Translations under genes and position numbers: made by a program
Origin: Elgaria multicarinata webbii
Lineage: Eukaryota > Chordata > Lepidosauria > Squamata > Anguidae
Assembly: GCF_023053635.1 (NCBI RefSeq)
Contig: NC_086183.1
Span: 35,507,501 to 35,571,500 of the forward strand
Direction: 5' to 3'
Length of the DNA stretch: 64,000 nucleotides
In this document: positions 22,863-34,025 of the stretch, piece after piece
Position numbering within the stretch: the first letter of the stretch is position 1
Layout of the letters: every line of letters starts with the position of its first letter
The notes under the pieces: generated by a model
Database searches by the model: none
Seen by the model: the letters and a program-made list of their open reading frames with translations, nothing else
Told to the model about the DNA's origin: nothing

Positions 22863-25322
22863 AGAAAGGGTGGGGGCAGTGGAGAGACCATGGGCACGTC
22901 AGTGCCCCTCCCCCTCCCTCCGTTGATGCTGGTTGCCACAGCATCTGTTCTCATTTTAAAATGCATGTTATAGTCTGGGGGCAGCCAACTTTCTCCCCAC
23001 CCCCCAGCAGACCATTAAGTCCAGGATATAACATTACTTAGCTGCTCCACTGCCAAATCCTGTTTCCAAGGCTGCAAAAGAAAATCTAGCGCTTAGAGAG
23101 CTGGGAGACTTAGCCAGGGCAGCAGGCCAGGCAGAGGTGGCACCCTTGCTGTACCTTCCGTGGCTCTCTTTACAGATCTCCAAGTTGACACTCGTTGTTG
23201 CGGAGAGATACCAGCGCTTCATCGACAGAACAGCCACCGAGCCCCAGATGTGGCCAGCCCCGGATAAAAATGGGGATGCTCCACAGGGTTCACCAAAACA
23301 CGAAGCAGCAAAAGTGATGGCCATGATCCATGCATCCACCACCAGTCAAGGAGCACTGACTGTGAAGATGCCCCCATGCAAGCCACAGTAGAGGCAACCA
23401 ATGAATTCACATCACTGGGGAGAGCTCCCTGCCCCACAATACATACCACGATGCCCCCCCCCCCGCAGCTCCTGTGTCACAAGCAGCAAAGCCTTTGCCA
23501 CTGTGAGGCCTCAGGCATCGCACACACGGGTGCCATTTTGATCACCACACAGAGGGGAGGGAGGGAGCGAAGGGGGAAGCCACATAAATAACACTGGGCC
23601 CCCTGCCCCCCCCCCAAGATCACCTAGGGATGGCGGCAAGAGAGCTGAGAGGACACACCAGCCTCCTGGGGCCAAGGGTCCAGAGCCACGGAGGGAGGAG
23701 AAAGGTGCCTTTTGTCTTGCCAAGCCAAGGGAGCCATGGAAGCAACAATCACAGGCTGGCAGCAGCAACCTCCTGAAGCTCCCCAGACAGGTCATGGGCC
23801 CGTGAAACCCAAGTCCCTCCGTGGGCAAAGGGGGCTGGTTGGAGTATGGCTCCAGCCACCTTGGCATGCCTGGGCAGCAACAGCCACCTCACCAAGACTT
23901 GGGGGGCTGGGTGGGTGTGTCCAGAACTGGGGAAGAAGAGAGGTGCCTTGCAAGGGGCAGTCGTTCACCAGCACAGCCCCAAGAATCACCTGCCAGAATT
24001 CTTGTCCCCACCCCCCGCCTGCCCATTGCCTTCATTCCAGAAGAAAGAGGGACCAGCAGACAGCAAGTGCCCTTTGGTACTGTGCTTGAGCAGAGGGCAG
24101 GATCATCCTGGGCCCATTCAGGGTGTTGAGTTTGTGGGAAGCTCAGCATTGTGTGTGCCGGCACTCAGTCCTGGGAAATCTCTTGGATCCAAATCAGGAT
24201 TTGACCCTGGGATAAGGATAGGGGGTGCTGGTGCCAGAGAACAGGGGTGGGGGCTTCTGCTGCGCTCCTCTGGCCTGGGACCTGCGAGCGGGCTGACTGC
24301 AGCAGGCAGCTCTGGGCTCAGCAATCCAGGCTCTCTCCCTGCATGTGCAGTTTGGAAGGTTGCTGGTGTGGCTTCCATCCACCGCAGCGGCAAACGGACT
24401 ATCCAAGCCAGAGTGCAGGGCTGAGGTGGTAGCGACAGATAAGCTGTCCCCACAAGGTGACTGGCCCCAGGGCCAGGCCAGTGAGGCGGCCGTAGGGAAC
24501 AGATAATTCTGCTGCCAGACCTGGCCAGGGTCCTCTCTGGCTGGGACAGCAGAGCAAGGAGGCTTTCCAGCTCCGCAAACCAGTCCTGGCCAGGTGGGTC
24601 CGACAGTCCACAGTCTATTGACAGAAAGGCCTTAGCGAGAAGATTGGTGGCTAAGCGAGAGGCTCCCGAGGGCAGCCGACGGAGCACAGGATGTTCTTGC
24701 TGGGGTCCTGGGGCCTTGAAGTGGGTCACAGGCATGCTGTGGACCCACCCTGCACAGTCCAAGTCAGCGTCAAGGAGCACATTGCATGGATTGGGATCGG
24801 CCTGGCCCTTTTGCCAGCCCCTTCTCCAAGTCTGGATTCAACACAGCTAGTGAAACAGGGAGACATTGAGCCCCCAGTGGGGATGGCCACTACTCATAAA
24901 TAGGTTTCCCTTGGCTGGGGGTGGGCAGGAGACTGGGTGCCAATAACAGTATGGTTAGAACCATGTTTCTGAACATTTCCCAAGAGCAACCTCAGGTTAT
25001 GTGTATTCCAGCAGGAGACCCCCCCTGAGGTTGCTAAAGCACGAATGACTGTGGCCAAGCCCAGATCTTCTAGGAATAGGACTCCTAGGTGTCTATTCCC
25101 AGGTGTCTATTACCCAAAGCTGGTAAAAGGGATTCAGCACATTCTAGTAGGCTGTAAAATGGGCACACATGGCTGACGGGAGCTGTCATAGGGGGAAATG
25201 GGAGGAGGCAGCTGTGGGTTTGGAGAGTGACCGCTGAAGGACCTCTCCCAAGGCTGCCATCTTCTGCCCCATTTTGCCCCGAAGGGCCTTCCCTTCCTTC
25301 CCTGTGCCTCTTGTTCTTTCAG
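22860..25322. other. Intergenic region between KCNK6 and YIF1B, left part
   Basis: There is no gene I can support. Open frames on both strands at 23034-23391 and a 220-codon minus-strand frame at 24118-24780 lack splice context or family resemblance. No clear repeat family is recognised. Confidence 0.5.
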
Positions 25323-25434
25323 CCTGCCTTCAAACTGGACTTCACCCAGGTCTATGGGATGTCACCAGTGTCCCTTGACAAAGAGAATGGCCTTGTGCCA
25401 CCTGAACCCCCGCCTCTGGACGGCTTCAGGAGCA
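25323..25434 (+). other. Isolated exon-like block of unknown gene
   Basis: A 112-base block with a strong acceptor (long pyrimidine tract then TTGTTCTTTCAG) and a consensus donor (AGCA then GTGAGT) is open across 37 codons from the first base. It reads PAFKLDFTQVYGMSPVSLDK and onward, ending proline-rich. It enters in phase 0 and leaves in phase 1, which would be compatible with joining YIF1B exon 2 (28333, phase 1). I do not recognise the peptide. It could be an alternative upstream YIF1B exon, a remnant of another gene, or chance. Confidence 0.35.
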
Positions 25435-26050
25435 GTGAGTGTCATGTCCCATCTTTCCTGCCAGGGAATAGCTTCGGGGTAAACAACGCAACTGGGCGAG
25501 AGGCAAGTGTCTTGCTCTGAAAGGCTGCTGCGGACAAGACAGGGAGGGGCTCCGGGGAGGGCAAAGGCTGCATGCAGGGCAGCGGCGGATCATTGCCCTC
25601 TGTGCAGGAACTCGAGAGGGGCAAGGGAGGTCCATGCCAATTGGGATGGGCAGGGAGGATGGCGTGTGCGGTTATTTTCTGGTGGAGCATTTCCCTCCTC
25701 CCCTCCTTGGAGAGCACACATGGGATACAGCCAGCCATCCCACCAGTAGAGCGGCAGCATCTCGCCCGCAGCCGTACAGCAAGTCTAGGCTGGCTCTGCC
25801 TAGCTTCGTTTAGAGAAACCACCAGCCACGTGTAGGAACTCCAGGGTTTCCGGCAGTTAGAGCTTATTAGTGGTCTGCACATTGGGAAATTATCAGGCAA
25901 AACATTTCCAAAGAAGGAAATAAGCTAGACGATGCAATGGTTAACCTGGCAAGGAAACCACACAACAGGAAGGCGACGGATGTGAAGTTCAGCCAAACGT
26001 TGGTCTAGCTGAGAGGCTCCGGGAATGGAAGCGTGGTTTTATTTCGCTTT
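25435..26050. other. Intergenic, no gene seen
   Basis: Mixed-composition sequence with no supported ORF. It leads into the AT-richer block that contains the retroelement fossil. Confidence 0.5.
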
Positions 26051-26063
26051 AAGGAAATTTCCT

Positions 26064-26615
26064 TTATTTAAACTTCATATAATCTTGTGGCTTTACTTCC
26101 CACATCATGGCTGCCTTTTCAAAGGTATTGAAGAAAATTTGGGGATATTGCCCCTCAACATAAGGGGTAAAGTCTTTAGGAGATAATTTGGGAGGTCTAG
26201 CCTCTTCCTCAATTCTCCTCTGATCTTCCCGCTCAAATTTTCTCTTTTCCAAAGCAATTCATTCTAGCTCTAGCTCTCGATCTTTTTCTCTTAATCTTAT
26301 TTCTGCCTCATGATCTTTTCCCCTCAGCCTTTCTTGTTGTTCCAACTCAGCTCTCTTCAATTTTATTCTTTCTAATTCAAGTTCTCTATCAGCTTTTCGT
26401 TGTTCTAATTTCTCCCTTTCTAGCTGAATGTATTGAGGAGACATTTCTACAGGCAGTTGCCTCAGAGGATTTACCTCAGCTTCAACTGCAGCATGAACTC
26501 TATAATATTCTATAAGAGCCCATTTCATTTCATCAACAGACTTTCCTTCAGTTGGCAAATTTAAACATTTACATCTGTCTGACAAGGCATCTTTCTTCAA
26601 AGCTAAGATATCCAT
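26064..26615 (-). mobile_element. Gag-like fragment of an LTR retrotransposon (fossil)
   Basis: The minus strand encodes gag-type protein: an N-terminal helical segment, a long charged Glu/Arg/Lys-rich coiled coil, then a segment like the start of a capsid domain of gypsy/Gmr1-related elements (the group from which vertebrate SCAN domains derive). The element is a broken 5'-region remnant and no pol is seen. The AT-rich DNA at about 26.62-27.5 kb, on the element's 5' side, may contain its leader and an LTR, but I could not define LTR ends. It is distinctly lower in GC than all neighbours. Likely moderately old. Confidence 0.6.
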
Positions 26616-26619
26616 TGTT

Positions 26620-27540
26620 ATCAGACAGAGACTTAACCTTAATAAATAAAATGGTACTGGGAGTTTTCAATTGAGGTCAGGAGTGGTAAACTTGATATTT
26701 TATAATATGTATCTCACTACAGACAAAAATATCCTGTCAGAGAATTGTATCAGTGCAACCTCTGACTTAGGTAATATGTAACTTTCACAGCTAAGGACCT
26801 CAGAGGTGCTTTACAGTAACCACCCTCTGTCCTGTTCACAAATAAAATCCTTTTTGACTTCTGTCACTATAAATGAACAGAGTCTACTTCGGATCCCACT
26901 GCTTCCACCACTTATTATGCCACGACACAGGCTCTGAACACCAGACCCGGCTGAGGCTACTCCCCGCTCAAGCCAAGCACCACCGCTTGATACGCCTGAG
27001 GCAAGGGATAAAAACCACCTTCCTCCAAACTATGTGGAGAAAGGGGTTTAAATGGAGAAGGATTTTAATATATATAATAATGCGCTGTGAGTTATATCTG
27101 CTGAGGTGAATGATTGTCAGAGTGGGTGTTAAATGTGTAAACTTAAGATGATAAATGCCAAACAGACACGTGGGATTTTTGTGGTAGTTTTTAAAAAAAA
27201 CAATCAAAATTTATTTTTAAAAGTTCACAAGCTTTGTTTCAAATAAACCATTTAACAACCTTTTTGAAATCTTCCATACAATCCTGTCACTCTCACATTC
27301 ACGCTTTCCTTTCTCTCACACAATCACTCTTGAACTTTCTTTATTATCAGTATTAATATACTTCCACTACGTGCACACCACACTCTAAAGACACCACTCA
27401 CTACACTGACCCTCAAATTTCCCAGAACTTAAGTACCATAACCACAGAGAGCGCTACAGACTCTAAGAGTCCCTAACAAGTCTCCCCCCCCCCCCAAAAG
27501 TCTCCCTCAATCCCCTCAGTCCTTCCCTTATATATCACTC
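26620..27540. other. AT-rich block beside the gag fragment, possibly LTR or leader
   Basis: Composition drops sharply compared with flanking sequence. The block holds TTTATT motifs (AATAAA on the minus strand) and a stretch beginning TGGTGGAAGC on the minus strand that resembles a tRNA primer-binding site. Boundaries are uncertain. Confidence 0.35.
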
Positions 27541-27544
27541 CTCC

Positions 27545-28560
27545 CCCTCCCAAGACATCCTAACTCCGCCCACTCAGGCCAACAAGGCCGCCGGCGAGGC
27601 GGGAGGGGCGGGCCTTGTATATGGCGCCCCCGGAAGGGCGACGGAGGGCGCAGCCCCCTCCTGAGAATCGGGCTACTACTAGCCACAGGGCGCCCACGGA
27701 CCCCCATCCCGCGCTGTCAGGGCCTGATCCAGCGACTCTCGCCGTCGCTTAGAAACGAAGGGTTTCTGCGACGTCACTTCCGCTCAGGCATTCCCTCCCG
27801 CCTTCTGGCCGCCATTTTGCAAGGGAGAGCGCCGGGCCGATTCACCGTTCCAAAAGCGTAGATTTCGGTTCACATGACCCGGGGGACCACCACCGCCGCT
27901 CCCTTGTCTCTTAGCAACCCTTCGGGCCTCCCCGCCCCTGCAGGTCCGTCTTTATAGTTCTCCCCGGAGGGCGGAGGCAGCGGCTGGCGTCATGGCGGTG
28001 CTCACGTACAGACGCCCGCCGTTGGGATGCGTGCTCTGCGATTGGGCGGCTGCTGGCGGCGAGCGCTGATTGGGTGCCGCGGGCGGCCTCAGGCAGGCAG
28101 GCGATCCGGCGGCATCCCCGTCCCCGTCCCCCGCCGCCGCCGCCGCCGCCGCCGCAGCAGCAGCCATGAACGTGGCGGGCCTGGACGGCGCCGCGGGAGC
28201 AGCGCCGCGCATGCGTGAGTATCGTGGGTCGGGGCCGGGCTCTCCCCCCTCTCCCCGCGGGGCGGGAAGGGGTCCGCTGGGCCGCCCGGCCTGCCCGCCT
28301 GACCGGCTCCGCCTGCTCCCTCCCCTGCGCAGCCACCAAGCGCCGCCTGCCCGCCGCCACCGACCCGCACCGGCTCTTCGAGGACACGAGCGCGGCGCCC
28401 CCTCCGCTCGCCCCCGCGGGGCCGCCTCCCGGCAGGGCCGCCTTCCCCGACCAGGCCGCCTTCCTGTCTGAGCCCGTCTCCAGCTTCGCCGCGGCCTACG
28501 GGAGCAGCCTGGCCACGCAGGGCAAGGAGCTCGTGGACCGCAACGTGAGTGGCCGCCTCA
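27545..28560 (+). promoter_or_regulatory. YIF1B: CpG island and likely YIF1B promoter
   Basis: CpG-dense, TATA-less region with a GCCGCC tract immediately 5' of the YIF1B ATG at 28166 and extending across exons 1 and 2. GCCGCCATTTTG near 27810 resembles a YY1-type site. Confidence 0.7.
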
Positions 28561-31500
28561 GAGCGGCCCCTGCCCACACACGCACGTCGCTTGGACTACA
28601 ACTCCCATCGCTCTTGGACCCCCCCCCCAGGCCAGGGCGGCTGGGGCTGAGGGGAGGGGAAGACCCACGTTGGGGAAGGCTGTCATAGAGCATGTGCAGA
28701 GTGCCAGGCACAAGCCGCTGCGGTTGGGCGCAGCCCCCCCTCCAACCCCCACTGCTAAGTCCCCTTTTCTCCCCCCCCCCCAGATTTACCGCTTCATCCC
28801 GGTGACCAAGCTGAAGTACTACTTCGCGGTGGACACCGTCTATGTTGGCAAAAAACTGGGGCTGCTGCTGTTCCCCTTCCTGCACCAGGTGAGCTGCAAT
28901 GCAGCAGGTGGGGCGTGGCGGGGTGGTGGTGGTGTCATCGTCCAGGCCACCAGTTGTTGAGGCTGCAGCTGCTGATAGGTTCCCTCCGTTGCGGCCTCCG
29001 TGCGTCTTATTGTCGTAATCCACCCTAGAAACAATTTTGGTCTCTGTGGGTCTGTTAAATAAAAAGCCGGTGTGGAGAAGGAGCAGTGGGGCACCACTTG
29101 CCGGAGGCTCAGCCGAGGATGCCTCTCCCTGTGGCCCTCTCCCACGGAGTCTTACCCACCTGGGCGGGCGACGTAGCCACCCCCAAGGCTTGCCTGTGGG
29201 TCTTTCGGCTGCTGGCTCCCCTTGTGCTCCCTGGATGCTGGGCCGTGGGTCAGAGCAGGGGCACCATCCTGCCTGTCTCTGTGTCTTTGGCAGGACTGGC
29301 AGGTGCAGTACCAGCAGGACACCCCCGTGGCACCGCGTTTTGATGTCAATGCCCCTGACCTCTACATTCCAGGTATGGCACTCCCTGCGTGGCCCCGGGG
29401 TAAAGGCCAGTGCGGGCAGCTTTGGAGCAGCAGCAGCTTCTGGCCACCTGCCCCCACCACAAAAAAGGAAAAAGAACATCTTGCGTGGCATCGGTGCTGT
29501 TTTGGAAATGTGCCTCTCTAGGCTGCCTTTCAGGGCAAAAGCTCCCTTACGATAGCTTACACAATAAAATTCCACAATAAGAATGAAACAGAAAAAAAAA
29601 TCAACAAGAACCAGCATCAAAACAAGTAGTACAAATGGCAATAAAATCCAAAACATAATTGCATAATGTCCATGAAACATACTCACAAAAGGGCCGCAAG
29701 TAAGTCTCCGGGGTCTTCCTAACCTTTGCACAGGTGGGACCTGACAGACCCCCTAGGGCAAACCCATTCCAGAGGCGTGGGACTGCTGTGGGAAAGGCCT
29801 CCCCTCTCCACTTGCCTACACTCATTGTGTCGTAAGGGAGATGATCCAGCGTTTGCAGGATTATCTTCCCCAGAACGGAGCCAGTCCCTGGTGTGGCTAA
29901 TGCACCTTGTTCTTCCACAGTCATGGCATTTATCACCTACATTCTGGTGGCAGGGCTGGCGCTAGGAACACAGAATAGGTGAGAGCTTGCTGGGGTGCGT
30001 CTTTTTTGCTTGTCTTGTTGCTCCCCACCCTGCCCAATGCCATCCCTTTCTGCAAGGTGCAGAGATCCCGGAATTCCTGGGGGTGGGGGAGAGGCAGCTC
30101 TCCAGAATGCCTTGGTGATCAGAAAGCATGTCTTTGAAAGTCCTGGATCGGATCAATGTTCTGTTCTCAGTTCCTTGACGGTGGCAGCTGCCCTTTGGGC
30201 CTTTCTAGGTGGGGTGAGAGAGGCTCAGGCTCTAACAGGCCTGCTGCGTCATGGGCGCCTTCACAGAAGGCCATGGCAGTTCCGACTGCTCGAGAATCCA
30301 CCCTAAAGGCTCCATTCATTACTATTGCCTTACAGATTCTCCCCAGACCTTCTGGGATTGCAGGCAAGTTCGGCCCTGGCTTGGCTTATCGTCGAGGTCT
30401 TGGCTGTCCTCATCAGCCTCTACCTGATTACTGTCAACACCGACTTGTCCACCATCGATTTGGTTGCCTTCTCGGGGTACAAATACGTTGGGTGAGTAGC
30501 CTGGACTAGCATACTTGGGAGGCCCTGCTTCTGTGGCCAAGCCAGAAGACAACAGCCCTGGCTTCAGAAGGGGGCAGCTTCGGCTGCCTGAATCGCTTCA
30601 GGGTTCCCCAGGGTGGAGGGAGTGCTCGGCCCTATGCTGACCCCGTTTCTTCCTGTACCAGGATGATTGTGGGCCTCTTGGCCGGGCTGCTTTTCGGGAA
30701 GACGGGCTATTACCTGCTGCTGAGCTGGTGCTGTGTCACGATTTTTGTCTTCATGGTAAGAGGTGGTGGGGTTGGGGGCTCAAGTTCCAGCTGCTTCTGC
30801 CTCTCCTCAGTGAGACTCTGGTCTCTTGCACACCAGGAGTCGGCCTGGTGTTAGATGGAGGATGCGGCATCTCTTGCAGAAGCCCCTTTGTTGTCAGTGT
30901 CCGAGGCTGCTGCCCAAGGGAGGGCAGATTCCACCCCCCCCCCTTATTTATGTTTCTGGGAAAGCCCTTGAATCCTAGAGTAATGAAGGAGCTAGCAGAA
31001 TGAAGGAGCTAGCAGAAGAACTCTCAGAACCACTGTCTATTATCTTTGTGAAATCATGGAAGATGGGTGAGGTGCCAGACTGGAGGAGGGCTAATGTCCC
31101 TATCTTCAAAATGGGCAAAAAGGAGGAACCTGGGAGCTATAGACCAGTCAGTCTGACATCCATCCCTGGGAAAATTCTGGAGCAGATTATAAAGAAGTCA
31201 GTCTGTAAGCACCTTGAAAACAATGCAGTTATTACTAGAAGCCAACATGGATTTGTCAGGAACAAATCCTGTCAGACTAATCTGATTCATTTTTTGATCG
31301 GGTAACCTCCCTTGTGGACTGTGGGAATGCTGTGGACATCATATATCTTGACTTCAGCAAAGCTCTTGACAAAGTGCCCCATGATATTCTGATTAACAAA
31401 CTAGCTAAAATGGGCTAGATGGAACAACTATTAGGTGGATTCACAGTTGGCTACAGAATCGGACTCAAAGAGTGCTTATCAACGGTACCTTCTCAAACTG

Positions 31501-32733
31501 GGGGGAGGTAACGAGTGGGGTACTGCAGGGCTCAGTCCTGGGCCCAGTGCTCTTCATTTTTATTAATGATTTGGACAAGGAGGTGCAGGAACGCTTATTA
31601 AATTTGCAGATGACACAAAATTGGGTGGGATAGCTAATACCCTGGAAAACAGAAACAAACTTCAAAGTGATCTTGATAGGCTGGAGTGCTGGGCTGAAAA
31701 CAACAGAATGAAATTTAATAGGGATAAATGCCAAGAGCTACATCTAGGAAAAAGAAACCAAATGCACAGTTACAGCAATACTACAAATGAGAAGAATCTT
31801 GGAATTGTTGTAGATCACAAGCTGAGTATGAGCCGACAGTGTGGTGTGGCTGCAAAAAAAGCAAGTGCTATTTTGGGCTGCATTCTGGTTCCCCTGTATT
31901 AGGCCCTGGTTAGGCCTCATCTTGAGTATTGCGTCCAGTTCTGGGCACCACACTTCAAGAAGAACGCAGACAGGCTGGGACATGTTGAGAAGAGGGCAAT
32001 GAGAATTTATTTATTTATTTATTGCATTTTTATACCGCCCAATAGCCGAAGCTCTCTGATCAGGGGTCTGGAAACAAAGCCCTATGAAGAGAGGCTGAAA
32101 GAACTGGGCATGTTTAGCCTGGAGAAGAGAAGATTGAGGGGAGACTTGATAGCACTCTTCAAATAGTTAAAAGGTTGTCACACAAAGCAGGGCCAGGATC
32201 TCTTCTCGAACTTCCCAGAGTGCAGGACACGGAATAATGGACTCAAGTTAAAGGAAGCCAGATTCCAGCTGGACATCAGGAAAAACTTCCTGTTAGAGCA
32301 GTACAACAATGGAACCAGTTACCTAGGGAGGTTGTGGGCTCTCCCACACTAGAGGCCTTCAAGAGGCAGCTGGACAACCATCTGCCAGGGATGCTTTAAG
32401 GTGGATTCCTGCATTGAGCAGGGGGTTGGACTCAATGGCCTTGTAGGCCCCTTCCAACTCTACTGTTCTATGATTCTCTGACTCTCACGGCAAGAATCCC
32501 CGAAGCCCCACTCCCCTCAGCTGAGTGCTTTAATCCCATTCTTTCCTCAGTGCTTCTTCCCTCCCACTCCCCTCCAGATCCGGACACTGCGCCTGAAGAT
32601 CCTGTCTGAGGCAGCCGCAGAAGGAGTGCTGGTGCGGAGTGCCAAAAACCAGCTGCGCATGTACCTGACCATGGCTGTGGCTGGCCTACAGCCGCTCATC
32701 ATGTATTGGCTCACTTTCCACCTTGTCCACTGA
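28166..32733 (+). CDS. YIF1B: Protein YIF1B, Yip1-interacting factor homologue B
   Basis: Multi-pass Golgi/ER-Golgi membrane protein of the YIP1 family, involved in anterograde traffic and, in mammals, dendritic targeting of the 5-HT1A receptor. Eight exons: 28166-28214, 28333-28544, 28784-28888, 29294-29372, 29921-29978, 30336-30491, 30662-30755 and 32578-32733. All have GT-AG ends and phases that add up to 302 residues (human 314). The cytosolic N-terminus is Ala/Pro-rich and diverged; from [14 protein letters not shown] onward it is nearly identical to mammalian YIF1B ([38 protein letters not shown]). Membrane segments cover roughly the last 150 residues. The protein ends WLTFHLVH. The start is the first ATG in the CpG island and gives an N-terminus of the usual length. 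Confidence 0.96.
29545..29920 (-). repeat. LINE 3'-end fragment in a YIF1B intron
   Basis: AT-rich ACAATAAAATTCCACAATAA at the left, followed by a body that on the minus strand resembles the C-terminal ORF2 and 3' UTR of the same LINE group as 54328-54811. Orientation minus, 5'-truncated. Confidence 0.5.
30972..32480 (+). mobile_element. CR1 LINE, 5'-truncated, in YIF1B intron 7
   Basis: Encodes reverse-transcriptase fragments typical of CR1: [44 protein letters not shown], then [16 protein letters not shown] and FADDTK-like sequence in other frames. The 3' UTR ends with GGTTGGACTCAATGGCCTTG and TTCTATGATTCT. Several frame changes and stops make it non-coding. An 18-base segment (AATGAAGGAGCTAGCAGA) is tandemly duplicated at its left end, 30980-31015. 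A second LINE tail is inserted at about 32004-32059. Confidence 0.85.
32004..32059 (-). repeat. Short LINE 3'-end insertion inside the CR1 copy
   Basis: TTTATTTATTTATTTATTGC followed by TTTTATACCGCCCAATAGCC interrupts the CR1 3' UTR, which resumes at ATCAGGGGTCTGGAAACAAA. It is the same 3' end as at 49486 and 54328. Confidence 0.75.
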
Positions 32734-33282
32734 TGGCCCTGCTCCGACAAGCCCGGCCCTTCTCCAGGAAAGGCAGCTTGAAAGAGACACGGTCTTGAGC
32801 CTCTGCTGCTCCAGCCAACACCGCAATGATGCCTACTAATGTTGATGCGTGTGTGACGTGGTGGAGGCGTGGGCTGGTGGGCAGCGGGGCTGTGTCTGTG
32901 GATCAGAGAAGGGCAGGTGGGCGGGCGGGCAGGGCTGAGGCAGCTGCTTCTGGTGCTCCCGGCTCTCCTTTGGAAAGGGAGAAGGCAGGCGCCAGGGTGG
33001 CTCCCTCTGCTTGAGGCACTGCGCCCACCCCACTCACCTCTGCATGCGTCGCACGGCTCCTGTGCTTGCTGGGCACAGTGGCGGCTGGAGTGGAAGCACT
33101 GGTTTGTCCAAGCATCTCTTGTGTCAGCTCAAGTCGCTGCTGCTTGCGAGTGACTCTACTACTGCAGCAGGGAGGCAATTGGGGCGGGGTCTAGAGGAGC
33201 CTGTCTGATCCCCCCCAGCCCCAAATGGTGTTTGCTCTTCGGTTAGTAGTGTGGCTGACTGTGCTGTTCCCACAACAAGCAA

Positions 33283-33288
33283 AATAAA
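33283..33288 (+). terminator. YIF1B: Polyadenylation signal of YIF1B
   Basis: AATAAA about 550 bases past the TGA at 32731-32733, followed by GTGGGTTGTT as a GU-rich downstream element. Confidence 0.75.
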
Positions 33289-34025
33289 AAGTGAAAACCA
33301 CACTGTGGGTTGTTCTCTACCAAGTTGAAAGGGAATGGGGCCGAAAGAGCTCCTCCCCACCACACCTGCAATCAGTGGGGCTCCCTTTCTAGAGGAAGGC
33401 TCTTGCGGGCTGTGGTGGCTTCTCTAACTGCAGCTTCCTCCTGCTGCTGCTAATTAGACCCAGCAGCTGCACCTGCTGTACCGCAAGGTCCCTGCTCAGA
33501 AAGCTTCATGGAGTGAAGGTGTGCGGGAGAAGAGAGGTGGGGGGCTGCCAGGTGCGCTGAGGAAAGCTCTGCCAAGCACAGTGCCTGCAAGAGGAGAGGG
33601 AGGTGCCCTGCTGGGGGAGGGGGGGCCGTCACAAGGGCTGGTGTAGATGACCTTGGCCTGGACCGGCTTCCATCTTCTTCCTGGTGCTTCATGCCTGAGC
33701 TCTCTGCCGTGGTTCCCGCTTCAAACAGCAGGTTGGTCCTTGCTGACTCACAATTCCTCTCCGGTCCAGATACCAGGTCAAGGGTAACACCCTTCCTGCC
33801 CCTGTGTGTTCCCAGGCACCCCCTCCAGCAAAGTGAGAGTCTCACAGCGGCTGTGGGCCTGGCCTTTTATTATCGTCAGTAACACGGCAACATGTATGAC
33901 CAGCAGGGAGGGGCAGCATCTGCTGAGCCACAGCAGCGCATGCCGTGTCTCCTCCGTGGCAGCATGTGGCCACACCCATTGGAGCGGTGCTGGTGAGGCA
34001 AGCTCACTCAGGCCATGTGCAGAGG

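Noticed and set aside
23034-23391. Overlapping open frames on both strands near 23.2 kb, one preceded by a pyrimidine tract and AG
   Set aside because: There is no donor site in frame and no recognisable protein; both strands open equally.
24118-24780. 220-codon minus-strand open frame between KCNK6 and YIF1B
   Set aside because: It resembles no family I know, has no codon-position bias or splice context, and both strands here are open because stops are rare in GC-rich DNA.
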